NCBI RefSeq assembly: GCF_001428105.1
Contig: NZ_LMSJ01000001.1
Location: 342,899-406,898, forward strand
DNA length: 64,000 nt
Direction of reading: 5' to 3'
DNA from: Paenibacillus sp. Soil766
GTDB lineage: Bacteria > Bacillota > Bacilli > Paenibacillales > NBRC-103111
Part shown: piece after piece, positions 25,411-34,595 of the stretch
How the letters are laid out: each line of letters opens with the position of its first letter
Position numbering within the stretch: position 1 is the first letter of the stretch
Made by a program: the position numbers and the translations under genes
The notes under the pieces: generated by a model
Seen by the model: only the letters and a program-made list of their open reading frames with translations
Databases searched by the model: none
Told to the model about the DNA's origin: nothing

Positions 25411-25499
25411 CTTCTGCCAGGTTGCTGAGCAAACAAAAAAAAACGGCTGCCGAAACAACCACTATTTCATTGAACAAACGTTCTTATGTTAGTTCAACT
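25411..25499 (+). repeat. Cassette repeat CR16 (complete)
   Basis: Left arm CTGCCAGGTTGCTGAGCAAA, short hairpin GGCTGCC...CAACC, right arm TTGAACAAACGTTC then TTATGTTAGTTCAAC. Confidence 0.85.
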
Positions 25500-25521
25500 C
25501 AACTGAAGGAACTAATTATTT

Positions 25522-25794
25522 TTAGATTTTACGTTTTTTCAAGGCAATGACTGTAATAACGTTTATTAATAATATAACGACAAAACATACAGCATAAATA
25601 CCCATTTGTCCAACCACGGCTAAACCATCTTGCGAAGTTAGTACAAAATAAACAATACCCAATAGTAGACAAACCATATTAATAACTGCCCCGACTGACA
25701 TTATAGTGACACTATTATGATTTTTATTAAACTTGATAATATAAATCAGTGACAATACTAAAGAAATCACAACTGGTAAGATAAGCTTAAGCAA
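25522..25794 (-). CDS. Small three-helix membrane protein
   Basis: 90 residues, three hydrophobic helices (about 4-21, 29-52, 60-84) and a basic end KKRKI. The ribosome site GGAAGGAG is followed by an ATG that reads only MLA-stop. The gene frame starts at a TTG 6 bases later. A small duplication (TTGC) at the start may have shifted the original ATG out of frame. Family unknown. Confidence 0.65.
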   Translation of the reverse strand: MLKLILPVVISLVLSLIYIIKFNKNHNSVTIMSVGAVINMVCLLLGIVYFVLTSQDGLAVVGQMGIYAVCFVVILLINVITVIALKKRKI

Positions 25795-25895
25795 GCATAA
25801 TTACTCCTTCCTAAGAAAACTATAATCAAACTATATAACGACTTAGTTTGCATAAATAGTTCTATCTTTCTCTAGTACCTTATTTGATACCATAC

Positions 25896-25984
25896 TAAAC
25901 TGCCCTTTAAGCTGAGAAGGCTGACGATCATTTAGTCGGCAGCCTTCTCCTTATATTTTTAGTTCTAGTTTTCTTTTAAGTTAT
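25896..25984 (+). repeat. Cassette repeat CR17 (complete, weak right arm)
   Basis: Left arm CTGCCCTTTAAGCTGAGA, strong hairpin GAGAAGGCTGAC / GTCGGCAGCCTTCTC, right arm AGTTCTAGTTTTC then TTTTAAGTTATTC (diverged). Confidence 0.8.
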
Positions 25985-25991
25985 TCTTTCT

Positions 25992-26624
25992 TTATTCAAC
26001 AATGGCTTCAGAAGTTGAGCCATCAGGGAATACATTATGCATAACTACTTTACCTGATTTAGGGTGTTTGTATCCTAGTTCAATTTTTTCTACCTTACCT
26101 TCATTAGACCAGTAAACAATAAGTTGCGCACCTATACTATCCTGCTCCAGTCCATTAAAATCAATGGTTAGTCCTTGATATTTATATCCGGATGTAGGGG
26201 AAATATCATATCGCCATGCTGCTAATTGATGATCATCATTTGTTCTTTCTACAACAGGCTGCCCAAGGAGTTCTTTCACATATTTTTCATCCTGGCCTAA
26301 GTTCAAACGATATTGAATATCCCAAACTTTTTTAGTGGTTTCATCTACGTTTGTGGGTCCATTCTTAATCGAAATAACTTTACCTTCTGTTATGCTGTTT
26401 ATATATCTAACACCTACTCCAAGACTTTCTGCAACAAAACGAACAGGTACATAAGCATGACCATTATAATTTAATGTTGTATAATCGCTATCTAATTGTT
26501 TAATTTGACCATTAAATTCATATTTGACTGGAAATAAGTACGCTTGAATTGTGTCAGACGCAAAAACAGTAGTTGTAGCAGTTAAACCCATTCCACAGAT
26601 TAAACCTAAAATAAACCTTTTCAT
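25992..26624 (-). CDS. Secreted stalk-domain (copper amine oxidase N-terminal-like) protein
   Basis: 210 residues with a signal peptide ending ...TTTVFASD. A stalk domain includes YNGHAYVPVRFVAESLGVGV, the motif frequent in Paenibacillus surface proteins. A C-terminal SmpA/OmlA-like segment (LNLGQDEKYVKELLGQPVVE) follows. No catalytic copper domain is present, so it is not an amine oxidase. Probably surface-exposed; single-gene cassette between CR17 and CR18. Confidence 0.85.
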   Translation of the reverse strand: MKRFILGLICGMGLTATTTVFASDTIQAYLFPVKYEFNGQIKQLDSDYTTLNYNGHAYVPVRFVAESLGVGVRYINSITEGKVISIKNGPTNVDETTKKVWDIQYRLNLGQDEKYVKELLGQPVVERTNDDHQLAAWRYDISPTSGYKYQGLTIDFNGLEQDSIGAQLIVYWSNEGKVEKIELGYKHPKSGKVVMHNVFPDGSTSEAIVE

Positions 26625-26697
26625 ACTCTCATCACTCCCTCTGTTTATTTACTTTAACAGATTAGACGGAGTGAACAAGTAGTAAGTTTCACCATTG

Positions 26698-26794
26698 TGC
26701 AATCTACCCATTAACGTAATAGGCTACCATTCATTCTCGCGGCAGCCCTGGAATGTTTGTTTATTCAACTCTCGTTCTTACGTTAGTTTAATGA
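26698..26794 (+). repeat. Cassette repeat CR18 (complete)
   Basis: Left arm CTACCCATTAACGTAATAGG, hairpin AGGCTACC...CGGCAGCCCT, right arm TTCAACTCTCGTTC then TTACGTTAGTTTAATGA. Confidence 0.85.
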
Positions 26795-26832
26795 TGTACC
26801 CTCGGCAATATGAAGGACTGGCCTTCTTCGAA

Positions 26833-27029
26833 TTAATTAACAAAATCAGTATTATTAATTCTATTATATTCTTCAACTAATTCTTCATAGAGCCCCTCAT
26901 TTTTTCGTAACATCCACTCAAATAAAGTTTTAACGCTCTCGAAAATATCCGGTTTAACTCTGTAAGGTATTTCTCTCCGAGTAATTTCATTGTCAACTAA
27001 ATGTTCATAAAACCCAACACATATATTCT
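26833..27029 (-). pseudogene. Remnant of a small hypothetical gene
   Basis: Open minus-strand frame CVGFYEHLVDNEITRREIPY then RVKPDIFESVKTLFEWMLRK and a stop at 26833. An in-frame stop sits just upstream of the first residue and no start or ribosome site is present. The content of the CR18-CR19 cassette therefore seems to have lost its 5' end. Family not recognised. Confidence 0.4.
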
Positions 27030-27165
27030 AATCCCTTTCTTCTCCAACTACTCATAAACGTTCATCCTTATGGTTTATTAAAGAGCTTTATTTTCGGGTT
27101 ATTTTTGTTTCATAAATAATTGCTAATTCTTTTACATAAATGAGGTATTCGTGAAGCAAATAAAA

Positions 27166-27248
27166 TTATCCTGCCCGCTACTTGAATGAAAAAGAGGAGC
27201 AGCCGCGATGCAGTCGCTCCATAATATGTTCCTCATTACTTCAATAAG
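27166..27248 (+). repeat. Cassette repeat CR19 (complete)
   Basis: Left arm CTGCCCGCTACTTGAATGA, hairpin GGAGCAGCCGC...GTCGCTCC, right arm AATATGTTCCTC then ATTACTTCAATAAG. Confidence 0.85.
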
Positions 27249-27274
27249 TATAATTTCATTTTTACAATGTTCTT

Positions 27275-27586
27275 TTACCTGAATGAACGATGGGGATTAA
27301 ATTCAATAATCTCATAGAACGTACGTTTGTTTATTTCGAATCCACAACATGTACAAACTTCATGCATAGATTCAATTTCCATCATTTTGCTTCCACAATT
27401 CACACAAAAGAATCTTCCTGCTTCACTATTTTCAACTTTTGGTATCCGTACTTTAACTTCTTTAGAATTATCTATTGCTACATTAAAAGCATTTTCCATA
27501 TGCTTTGAAAAATAACTATCTCCAGCTTTGCAATATAACTCTTCATTATTAACTTTCAGTTCTTCTTTGCAATAAGGGCAATACAT
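27275..27586 (-). CDS. Zinc-ribbon protein
   Basis: 103 residues with three cysteine pairs: CPYC at the N-terminus, CVNC in the middle and CTCC near the end, plus a lone C. Two zinc ribbons are likely. No enzymatic motif. Possibly a nucleic-acid-binding or regulatory protein; single-gene cassette between CR19 and CR20. Confidence 0.75.
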   Translation of the reverse strand: MYCPYCKEELKVNNEELYCKAGDSYFSKHMENAFNVAIDNSKEVKVRIPKVENSEAGRFFCVNCGSKMMEIESMHEVCTCCGFEINKRTFYEIIEFNPHRSFR

Positions 27587-27610
27587 TTCTTAAACCTCCC
27601 TCACATTATT

Positions 27611-27694
27611 TCCTGCCCGTCCCTCGGAGTTTAGTTGTTAATATCGGCTCAGTCTGTAGTCGGTTGAGCTATCGTTACCCTTTAGTTCAACGAG
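27611..27694 (+). repeat. Cassette repeat CR20 (complete)
   Basis: Left arm CTGCCCGTCCCTCGGAG, hairpin GGCTCA...TTGAGC, right arm GAGCTATCGTTACCC then TTTAGTTCAACG. The stop codon of the next gene begins at the very next base. Confidence 0.75.
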
Positions 27695-28231
27695 CTAATT
27701 GTTTTCTTTTATTAGATTTCCGTCTTTATCATAATACTTATAATTTCTAAATTCATATTGGCTATTATCGGTTTCGGGAAAATCGACCCAAGCAACAGTC
27801 GCCTTATAAGGAATAAACTTTTGCTCCAATTTCTGTCCATTTATACTTACTTGCATTTTAGCAATTTCATTTTCGTTATTGGCAACAAACATAAACATAC
27901 GAAGAGGGTCAGGAATGAATGAGCTAAATGTTTCGTCATCCCTTACTTGGACATAATTCCAAACAAAATTATCATCTTTATTTTTTCTGAATTGAATGTA
28001 GCCTGGACTATTGTCCGATAAAAATCCTACAACCCTTAGATCAATGAAATCTTTTACCTCCAGGATTTCAATTGATTTGTTTTCATACCCTTTAATAGAT
28101 TTAATTACTTTTACTATGGAATCTTTATCATTTCCATACAGTTGATGATTATCGTTAAAATAAAAAGCTAAGAATCCGATAAGCAGTAACAAAATTGTAA
28201 GTGTAAAAAAAGTTAATTTACCCTTTTTCAA
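27695..28231 (-). CDS. Membrane-anchored hypothetical protein
   Basis: 178 residues from a TTG at 28231 (GGGGGG seven bases upstream; the longer frame to 28273 starts ahead of that site). One N-terminal helix (LTFFTLTILLLLIGFLAFYF) and an extracellular domain follow, ending with an EFRNYKYYDKDGNLIKENN tail like a YD/wall repeat. Unknown function. Its stop directly abuts repeat CR20. Confidence 0.7.
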   Translation of the reverse strand: MKKGKLTFFTLTILLLLIGFLAFYFNDNHQLYGNDKDSIVKVIKSIKGYENKSIEILEVKDFIDLRVVGFLSDNSPGYIQFRKNKDDNFVWNYVQVRDDETFSSFIPDPLRMFMFVANNENEIAKMQVSINGQKLEQKFIPYKATVAWVDFPETDNSQYEFRNYKYYDKDGNLIKENN

Positions 28232-28329
28232 CAATCTGCCCCCCTTTGGTAGCATTACTTTCGTTATCAGCATAATAAATCCCTTGAAAAATAAGACGTT
28301 TTAGTGCTTGTATAAGTTTCGCTTTTGTT

Positions 28330-28358
28330 CAAGGATCCTGCCCGTTAGCGGAGCGGTT
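28330..28358 (+). repeat. Cassette repeat CR21 (left arm only)
   Basis: CTGCCCGTTAGCGGAGCGG, followed by unrelated sequence and then the inverted-repeat units at 28425. The repeat is cut here, marking the edge of the first array. Confidence 0.7.
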
Positions 28359-28424
28359 AAGTTTATTTTGTTGGCAAGTGGAGAATTTCTTGAGTGATCC
28401 GATCTGAAAATCGATCTCCTATAA

Positions 28425-28499
28425 TGTAGGTGAATTTGTGTCGCAAGACTACAATGTTGGGACATTTGTGCATTTTTTGATGACACAAATCCTCCTACA
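28425..28499. mobile_element. MITE-like inverted-repeat unit A
   Basis: 75 bp bounded by TGTAGGTGAATTTGTGTCG and, inverted, TGACACAAATCCTCCTACA. An internal extra copy of the motif (TGTTGGGACATTTGTGCA) lies at 28455-28472. Followed by TAAA. No coding capacity. Related to unit B. Confidence 0.55.
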
Positions 28500-28544
28500 T
28501 AAAAATAAAAAAACCTGATTCCTTAAGCTTTTACTGAATAAGTT

Positions 28545-28613
28545 TGTAGGTACATTTATGTCATTGGACATTGATTTTTGTCGGAAAAATCTAACGACAC
28601 AAATGTTCCTACA
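28545..28613. mobile_element. MITE-like inverted-repeat unit B
   Basis: 69 bp bounded by TGTAGGTACATTTATGTCA and, inverted, CGACACAAATGTTCCTACA, again followed by TAAA. The five motif copies at 28425-28613 could alternatively be the transposase-binding sites of one end of a larger lost transposon. Confidence 0.55.
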
Positions 28614-28670
28614 TAAACGCGCTTATTTACTTTTAAAACAAACATTTATTTTCTTAATAAAAATACAAAA

Positions 28671-28707
28671 AAAGATTGATCTACATTACATTGGTAGATC
28701 AATCTTT
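28671..28707. terminator. Terminator closing the pentose-oxidation operon
   Basis: 14-bp perfect stem AAAGATTGATCTAC / GTAGATCAATCTTT with T-rich flanks on both strands. It overlaps the stop of the GH43 remnant. Confidence 0.85.
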
Positions 28708-29115
28708 TATTATATGATTTGTGAATTGCTCGTATTTTTGAACAGGTCTTACTTTATTCCCGTCCCAAAGCATAGTGACGAGCCACTTGCGCCCATCATC
28801 GTCTTATGGGTATCCTTGAAAGCTCCAATTCTGCTTATTGCATCCGTGTAGATCAAATAATAATCACCGTTATGATAACTTAAACATGGCGCCCAGAGTC
28901 CACTGGAATCCAAGTTGCCTTCCATATTTATTTGAGACTTTCTTGATAATGGGTGACGAAGCAGCTGCCAATGTATAAGATCCTTTGAATGATGAATTTG
29001 AACACTGGGAAACCAATCAAACGTGGATGTGGCAATATAGTAATTATCATCTACCCTAAAAATAGAAGGAACAGGGATTGAACTCAGGCAAAATTGGGTT
29101 CGTAATAGGGGTCAT
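28699..29115 (-). pseudogene. GH43 beta-xylosidase, N-terminal remnant
   Basis: From ATG 29115 (AGGAGGGG upstream) the first frame begins MTPITNPILPEFNP. The family sequence then continues in another frame as VDDNYYIATSTFDWFPSVQI (the DDxYY pattern and HHSKDLIHWQLL) and GLWAPCLSYHNGDYYLIYTD. A deletion then joins it to DDGRKWLVTMLWDGNK, and the frame ends at 28699. The C-terminal two-thirds are missing. It was the last gene of the pentose cluster. Confidence 0.8.
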
Positions 29116-29130
29116 CTCATCATTCCCCTC

Positions 29131-31113
29131 CTAATTGTTCTGCACAGCCAATGCTTTTGTACCTGCTTCCAATACAGCGAGAATTCGATCCACATCATAA
29201 ACACTCCCTGCCCAGGTTCCACCGCTGACAGACTGTAAGGCAGCCCATAAACGAGTATCTGCTGGTAGTTTTTCGTCTGAGGCGAGCTCTGGGTGAGGGT
29301 CGCGGGCAGCAAGCACACGGGCTCCTTCTTCTGGGGGCAGCAATTCGCCACCATCGCCTAGAAAATGAATGCTGCCTTCCAAACGATTTCGGTCAACTAC
29401 GATGTCGATCGTATCTCCATCCCGCAGTTTACCAATCGGACCGCCAGCTAGCGCTTCAGGTCCAACATGACCGATGCAGGCACCTGTGGATACGCCCGAA
29501 AACCGGGCGTCGGTAATTAAGGATACGTATTTGCCGACCGGCAAATGCTTTAGTGCTGAGGTTAATTGATAGGTCTCCTCCATCCCGGTACCCAATGGTC
29601 CGCGCCCAATCAACACCATAATATCTCCGGCTTGAATGCCGCCTTTCTTTATTGCCGAGATTGCCGCTTTCTCCGAGGTAAACACCTTGGCATTGCCCCG
29701 ATGGCGGTATACCCCATCCTCTCCAATAGTTGACGGGTCAATCGCCGTCGATTTAATCACCGAGCCTTCCGGAGCCAGATTCCCAGTAGGAAACGTAACC
29801 GTCGAGGTCAACCCCCTTTCTTTGGCACGTTCTGGACTCATAATTACGTAGTCCGGATCGATGCCATCCATTTCCATAAGCAGACTTCTCATTCGTTGAC
29901 GGCGCTCGCTCGTTTCCCACCAATCCAATACAGTACCCAGCGTTTCACCGGTTACGGTCAACGCATTTTCTTTCAGTACCCCCAAACGTCGGAGATGCAG
30001 CATCACTTCCGGTACCCCTCCGGCCAAAAACACGCGCACAGTCGGATGATATTCCGGACCATTCGGCAATACGCTGACTAGCCTTGGTACGGCTTTATTG
30101 ATACGAATCCAATCTTGAACAGACGGAATGGGCAGCCCTGCCGAATGAGCGAAAGCAGGGATATGCAGCAGTAAATTGGTCGATCCGCCGAAGGCCGCAT
30201 GAACAACCATCGCATTGTGGATGGACGCTTCGGTCAATATATCCTTCATCCGGATTCCCTTTTCCTCTAGCGTCATCATCGCGCGGGCCGACTGCCTGGC
30301 CATCTCTTCCCATACGGGCTGTCCTGATGGTGCAAGCGCAGCGTGAGGCACCGTCATGCCCATAGCCTCTGCAATAACCTGCGAAGTAGCTGCCGTTCCA
30401 AGAAACTGGCAGCCTCCGCCCGGTGTGGCACAAGCCCGGCAGCCGAGGTCGGCAGCATCTTCTAGGCTGATTTCGCCATTAGCATACCTTGCACCTATAG
30501 TTTGGATTTTCCCGGCATCTTCGCCCTCCGTGGGAGGTAATGTCACTCCGCCGGGCACAATTACGCAAGGGAGCTCGTGCATCCCGGCGAGAGCAATCAT
30601 CATGGCAGGCAGTCCCTTGTCGCAGGTCGCCACACCGAGCACTCCTTTACGTGTAGGCAAGGAGCGGATAAGTCGCCGGAAAACGATCGCTGCATCGTTG
30701 CGGTAAGGAAGAGAGTCAAACATGCCTTCCGTGCCCTGCGACCTACCGTCGCAAGGGTCGCTCACATATCCGGCGAAAGGAACCCCTCCGCTTTCTGTGA
30801 TCACCTCTGCAGCAGCCTGCGTCAGCAGGCCAACCTCCCAGTGACCAGTATGATAGCCGAGCGCAACTGGACTCCCGTCTTCCTTACGTATGCCTCCTTG
30901 CGTGCTTAACAACAGATACTGTTTACCCTTCAGGCGAGACGGTTTCCACCCCATCCCAACATTTTGGGTAAGTCCGAACAATTCTCCGCTTGGAGCATGC
31001 AATAACATTTCTTTTGTTAGTGGCAATGAGCCTTTTGGGCCCTGCGTGTGCGTACGGATTGTAAACAAATCGTTATTTTCATTTGCCATAATCGATTTTA
31101 ATTGCTCTGTCAT
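29131..31113 (-). CDS. YjhG/YagF-family sugar-acid (D-xylonate-type) dehydratase
   Basis: 660 residues, the length of the YjhG/YagF branch of the IlvD/Edd superfamily. Cysteines for the Fe-S cluster are in [11 protein letters not shown] and [19 protein letters not shown]-like [11 protein letters not shown] and the C-terminal [20 protein letters not shown] are conserved. It dehydrates D-xylonate (or a related pentonate) to 2-keto-3-deoxy-pentonate. The following steps are encoded by the next two upstream genes. The operon is regulated by the IclR gene at 33638. Confidence 0.9.
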   Translation of the reverse strand: MTEQLKSIMANENNDLFTIRTHTQGPKGSLPLTKEMLLHAPSGELFGLTQNVGMGWKPSRLKGKQYLLLSTQGGIRKEDGSPVALGYHTGHWEVGLLTQAAAEVITESGGVPFAGYVSDPCDGRSQGTEGMFDSLPYRNDAAIVFRRLIRSLPTRKGVLGVATCDKGLPAMMIALAGMHELPCVIVPGGVTLPPTEGEDAGKIQTIGARYANGEISLEDAADLGCRACATPGGGCQFLGTAATSQVIAEAMGMTVPHAALAPSGQPVWEEMARQSARAMMTLEEKGIRMKDILTEASIHNAMVVHAAFGGSTNLLLHIPAFAHSAGLPIPSVQDWIRINKAVPRLVSVLPNGPEYHPTVRVFLAGGVPEVMLHLRRLGVLKENALTVTGETLGTVLDWWETSERRQRMRSLLMEMDGIDPDYVIMSPERAKERGLTSTVTFPTGNLAPEGSVIKSTAIDPSTIGEDGVYRHRGNAKVFTSEKAAISAIKKGGIQAGDIMVLIGRGPLGTGMEETYQLTSALKHLPVGKYVSLITDARFSGVSTGACIGHVGPEALAGGPIGKLRDGDTIDIVVDRNRLEGSIHFLGDGGELLPPEEGARVLAARDPHPELASDEKLPADTRLWAALQSVSGGTWAGSVYDVDRILAVLEAGTKALAVQNN

Positions 31114-31150
31114 CAACCCTCACCCTTCCGAATTAGGTTTCATAGCACGC

Positions 31151-32620
31151 TTACGCTTTGAGAAATACCGTTTTTATCGATGTGAAAAATTCAATGGCCG
31201 CCTGGCCTTGCTCGCGCGAATGAGAGCTAGACTGCTTCATTCCGCCGAACGGAGCCTGCAGCTCCACCCCAGCTGTCTCGGAATTAATTCTTACTAAACC
31301 GGCATCCATATCTTGAATAAACAAAAGAATGTTGCTTATGCTTTGCGTGTAAATAGAAGCGCTCAGACCATAATCCGAATCGTTAGCCAGTTGAATTGCT
31401 TCTTCCATGGATTCGACCTGAATTAGCGCGAGTATCGGGCCGAATATTTCTTCCCGGGCTATGGCCATTTCCGAAGTTACTTTATCGAACACGGTGGGCT
31501 GAATGTAGAAGCCTTCGGCGAGATCCGGGTGATCCGGTGATGCTCCGCCGAATATAAGCTCCGCTCCTTCCTCTATCCCTTTCTGAATGTAGGACTGCAC
31601 CGTTCGCAGCTGATTTTCGTTGGCGCAAGGGCCAAGCCATGTACCGGCATCCAGACCGTGACCAACTGTTATACCTTTTAATTTGATCAGAAGTTTTTCT
31701 TTGAAAGCTTCATACACAACACGCAATACAATGACACGGCTTGTTGCCGTGCATTTCTGTCCTGTCGAACGGATTCCGCCACTAATCGTCGCGTCGACAG
31801 CCAAATCCAAATCGGCATCCTCAGCGATAATGATCGGATTTTTCCCGCCCATCTCTAGCTGATATTTCGCCCCTCTTGCTAGTGCCGCTTGACCGACCCG
31901 TTTGCCAACTTGATTGGAGCCGGTAAACGTAATTCCGTTTACATCCGGATGCTCTGCAAGACCTTGCCCGATCACAGATCCGCTGCCTGTCACCATATTT
32001 AATACACCTGCAGGAAGTCCCGCTTCAGAGATGCATTCCACGACTTTGGCAGCCGTTACGGCTGTCTCCTGAGCAGGCTTCAGCACAACCGTATTGCCAT
32101 AGATTAAGGCTGGCGCCATTTTCCATATCGGAATCGCCACTGGAAAATTCCAAGGTGAAATAACTCCGACAACCCCAAGGGGCACACGGGTCGTAAACAT
32201 CAGCGCTTCGCTATCCGTGGAGGGAATCACGTCCCCGATTTTCCGCATCCCTTCCCCGGCATAGTAGCGCAAGATTGCGATCCCTCGTGCAGTTTCGCCC
32301 TTTGCTTCCGGCAATGTTTTGCCCATTTCCCGTGTCATCGTCTCGGCAATTTCATCGATGCGTCTCTCAAGTGCATTAGCCGCTTTAAACAAATAATCCC
32401 CTCTCGCCGATCCCGATAGCTTTCTCCAACCTTGCTGCGCCGCTTTGGCGGAGGCAACGGCTTGGTTCAATTCCTCCAATGACGACAATTGGACATAGCC
32501 CACGACTTCAGTTCTTTTAGCTGGGTTTATGCTGGGAACAGTGTGCCCAGCGCCGGCTGTACACCATTCACCGTTTATATAGTTTAAATAAGTTTGCCCT
32601 CCAACAAATACGGATGTCAT
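31151..32620 (-). CDS. 2-oxoglutarate semialdehyde (2,5-dioxovalerate) dehydrogenase
   Basis: 489 residues, NAD(P)+-dependent aldehyde dehydrogenase. The catalytic cysteine C290 lies in [11 protein letters not shown], the general base E256 in [10 protein letters not shown] and the NAD loop in FTGSNQVGK. In this setting it oxidises the semialdehyde made by the FAH-type dehydratase to 2-oxoglutarate, the last step of the Weimberg pathway. AAGGAGG lies ahead of the ATG. The function is assigned from family plus neighbours. Confidence 0.88.
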   Translation of the reverse strand: MTSVFVGGQTYLNYINGEWCTAGAGHTVPSINPAKRTEVVGYVQLSSLEELNQAVASAKAAQQGWRKLSGSARGDYLFKAANALERRIDEIAETMTREMGKTLPEAKGETARGIAILRYYAGEGMRKIGDVIPSTDSEALMFTTRVPLGVVGVISPWNFPVAIPIWKMAPALIYGNTVVLKPAQETAVTAAKVVECISEAGLPAGVLNMVTGSGSVIGQGLAEHPDVNGITFTGSNQVGKRVGQAALARGAKYQLEMGGKNPIIIAEDADLDLAVDATISGGIRSTGQKCTATSRVIVLRVVYEAFKEKLLIKLKGITVGHGLDAGTWLGPCANENQLRTVQSYIQKGIEEGAELIFGGASPDHPDLAEGFYIQPTVFDKVTSEMAIAREEIFGPILALIQVESMEEAIQLANDSDYGLSASIYTQSISNILLFIQDMDAGLVRINSETAGVELQAPFGGMKQSSSHSREQGQAAIEFFTSIKTVFLKA

Positions 32621-32669
32621 ATATATTCCTCCTTAAATGTATGTTATCTACCAATCTGATAATTATAGA

Positions 32670-33551
32670 TTAGCTTCCTGCACCTACAACATGATTAACA
32701 AGTTTCCCAATACCGCTAATCTCAATTTCGATCCGGTCTCCGTGAGCGAGTGTAAACTCGTTAGGCGGCACAATACAAGTTCCCGTCAGAAGCACGGTCC
32801 CGTCAAATAATTCATTATCCCGAATTAAAAATTCGGTCAATTCGTCAAGCTTTCGTTTTAGCTGATTGGTATTAGCCGTTCCCTCGACAGCTTTTTCCCC
32901 ATTGCGATATATTCGGCTTGTAATCTGCAAGTTGTAAGGGTCGTCTACCGTTTCGGCTAAACGGATCGCTGGTCCCAGGGAGCAGGAACGCTTCCATACT
33001 TTGGCCTGAGGCAGGTAGAGCGGATTCTCGCCTTCAATATCCCGGCAGCTCATATCATTGCCAATGGTGTATCCTACGATTTTCCCCATAGCGTTTAGAA
33101 CAAGACCTAACTCCGGTTCTGGCACCTGCCACACGGAATCGCTTCGGAGTTGTACTTCGCCGCCTGGACCTACCGTTCGGGCAGCCGTCGATTTGAAAAA
33201 AATCTCCGGGCGCACAGCGTCATAAACTTTATCATAAAAGGTCAAGGCATCCAGTCTGCCTTCGGTCGCCTCATAATTCCGTGCGTCTCTGCTTCGCTCA
33301 TAGGTAACCCCAGCAGCCCATACTTCTGGCGCTTCAATTGGAACGAGTAGCTCCAGCTGATCTACTTGACATGTTAGCGCTTCACTGCCTTCGATCATTT
33401 TCAAAACCAACTCGAGCGGTGAAATCTCTTTTTCGTCAGCTTCTTGAATCAAAGCTAAAAAATCGCTTTGCAGCAACACGAAAATTTGCCCTTCGTCATT
33501 AACTGCAGCTAGCTGTGAAAGCCCTTCATTTATAAAACGGATAATTTTCAT
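32670..33551 (-). CDS. FAH-family 2-keto-3-deoxy-pentonate dehydratase
   Basis: 293 residues of the fumarylacetoacetate hydrolase fold. Metal ligands are in EPELGLVLN and GNDMSCRDIEGENPLYLPQA, a segment I know from 2-keto-3-deoxy-D-arabinonate/xylonate dehydratases. It removes water from the keto-acid made by the YjhG-type enzyme, giving 2-oxoglutarate semialdehyde. AAAGGAG precedes the ATG. It sits between the aldehyde dehydrogenase and the regulator. Confidence 0.85.
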   Translation of the reverse strand: MKIIRFINEGLSQLAAVNDEGQIFVLLQSDFLALIQEADEKEISPLELVLKMIEGSEALTCQVDQLELLVPIEAPEVWAAGVTYERSRDARNYEATEGRLDALTFYDKVYDAVRPEIFFKSTAARTVGPGGEVQLRSDSVWQVPEPELGLVLNAMGKIVGYTIGNDMSCRDIEGENPLYLPQAKVWKRSCSLGPAIRLAETVDDPYNLQITSRIYRNGEKAVEGTANTNQLKRKLDELTEFLIRDNELFDGTVLLTGTCIVPPNEFTLAHGDRIEIEISGIGKLVNHVVGAGS

Positions 33552-33637
33552 AAATTGCTCACTCCTTTAATTTTGTTTTATATTATAAAACAGCGTTCTC
33601 AAATAATAGTGTAAAAAATGCCTGGACTCGACATGCT

Positions 33638-34402
33638 TTACAAAACTTGCCGGAACCCCAGGGTCTGTGAAATCGTTTCCGCTTCTTTCTTAAGAAGGGC
33701 AATATACTGCTTAAACAATAGATCATTTACCGTTGATATTAATGTTGATATGCTTATCGCCGCTATAACCGAGCCATTATGCTCGAAAATAGGAGCCGCA
33801 ACGCATCGTACGCCCGGTTCGTTCTCCTGATTGTCAATGGAATACCCTTGCTCCCTTACCTGATTCAGTTCGTGAAGGAATGCATTTTTCTCCGTAATCG
33901 TCGCTTCTGTAATCTTGAAGATATCGTAATTCCGAAGGAGCGTATCGATCTCTTCCTTCGTTCTAAAGGCAGTCAGCACCTTGCCTACCGCGCTGCTGTG
34001 AAGTGAAATTCTGCGGCCTATTCGGGAATAACGGATCGCAGCCTTTTCCCCCTCGACTTTATCCAAATACACGCCTTCCTTCCCATCAAGAATAACGAGA
34101 TGAGTTGTTTGACCCGTCTGCTCCGACAAAGCAACCAGGTGCTTTCGGGCAACAGTACGGATGTCCAGGCTTTGCAGCATAAGCTGTCCCTTTTCCAGGA
34201 GCTTTAACCCTAACTTGTACCTTCCCGTTTCCATATCCTGATTGATGTAACCGTGTAACTGAAGCGTTTTCAATAAGGAGTGTATTGTACTCTTGTGAAT
34301 CTCCATTCTCGCGCTGATTTCTGTAATTTTCAGCTCTGTCGTATGCTCGTCGAATAAATCCAATATTTTCAATGCTCTGTCCAGCGCTTGAATAATAGGC
34401 AT
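33638..34402 (-). CDS. IclR-family transcriptional regulator
   Basis: 254 residues from ATG 34402, chosen for GATAGGAG seven bases upstream (the frame could extend to 34447). The winged helix at about residues 7-60 is IQALDRALKILDLFDEHTTE; the ligand-binding GAF-like domain has GVYLDKVEGEKAAIRYSRIG and FEHNGSVIAAISISTLIST. It probably represses or activates the pentose-oxidation genes just downstream in response to a pathway intermediate. Confidence 0.9.
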   Translation of the reverse strand: MPIIQALDRALKILDLFDEHTTELKITEISARMEIHKSTIHSLLKTLQLHGYINQDMETGRYKLGLKLLEKGQLMLQSLDIRTVARKHLVALSEQTGQTTHLVILDGKEGVYLDKVEGEKAAIRYSRIGRRISLHSSAVGKVLTAFRTKEEIDTLLRNYDIFKITEATITEKNAFLHELNQVREQGYSIDNQENEPGVRCVAAPIFEHNGSVIAAISISTLISTVNDLLFKQYIALLKKEAETISQTLGFRQVL

Positions 34403-34529
34403 GGTATCACTCCTATCCACAAGTCCATAATAATCTTTTACAACCATACAATCAAGATAAAGTTATTATTTATCACTAGATATACACTGCGGTGTTATTG
34501 AAAAATCTTGACAAGATATTAGCTGGTTT

Positions 34530-34563
34530 AGTTATTCAACTATAGTTTCCCGTCCCTCAGTAG
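34530..34563 (+). repeat. Solo cassette-repeat right arm CR22
   Basis: ATTCAACTATAGTTTCCC followed by GTCCCTCAGTAG, the right-arm pattern without left arm or hairpin. It lies upstream of the IclR gene, away from either array. Confidence 0.6.
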
Positions 34564-34595
34564 TAAGGATTTATCTCATGTATGCTCACTCATCC

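Noticed and set aside
25992..26624. Copper amine oxidase
   Set aside because: Only the N-terminal stalk domain is present; the catalytic domain with the topaquinone tyrosine is missing.
28301..28486. 61-residue minus-strand ORF over CR21 and the inverted-repeat units
   Set aside because: It runs through repeat sequence on both sides, has no ribosome site and no family-like residues; the repeat explains the open frame.
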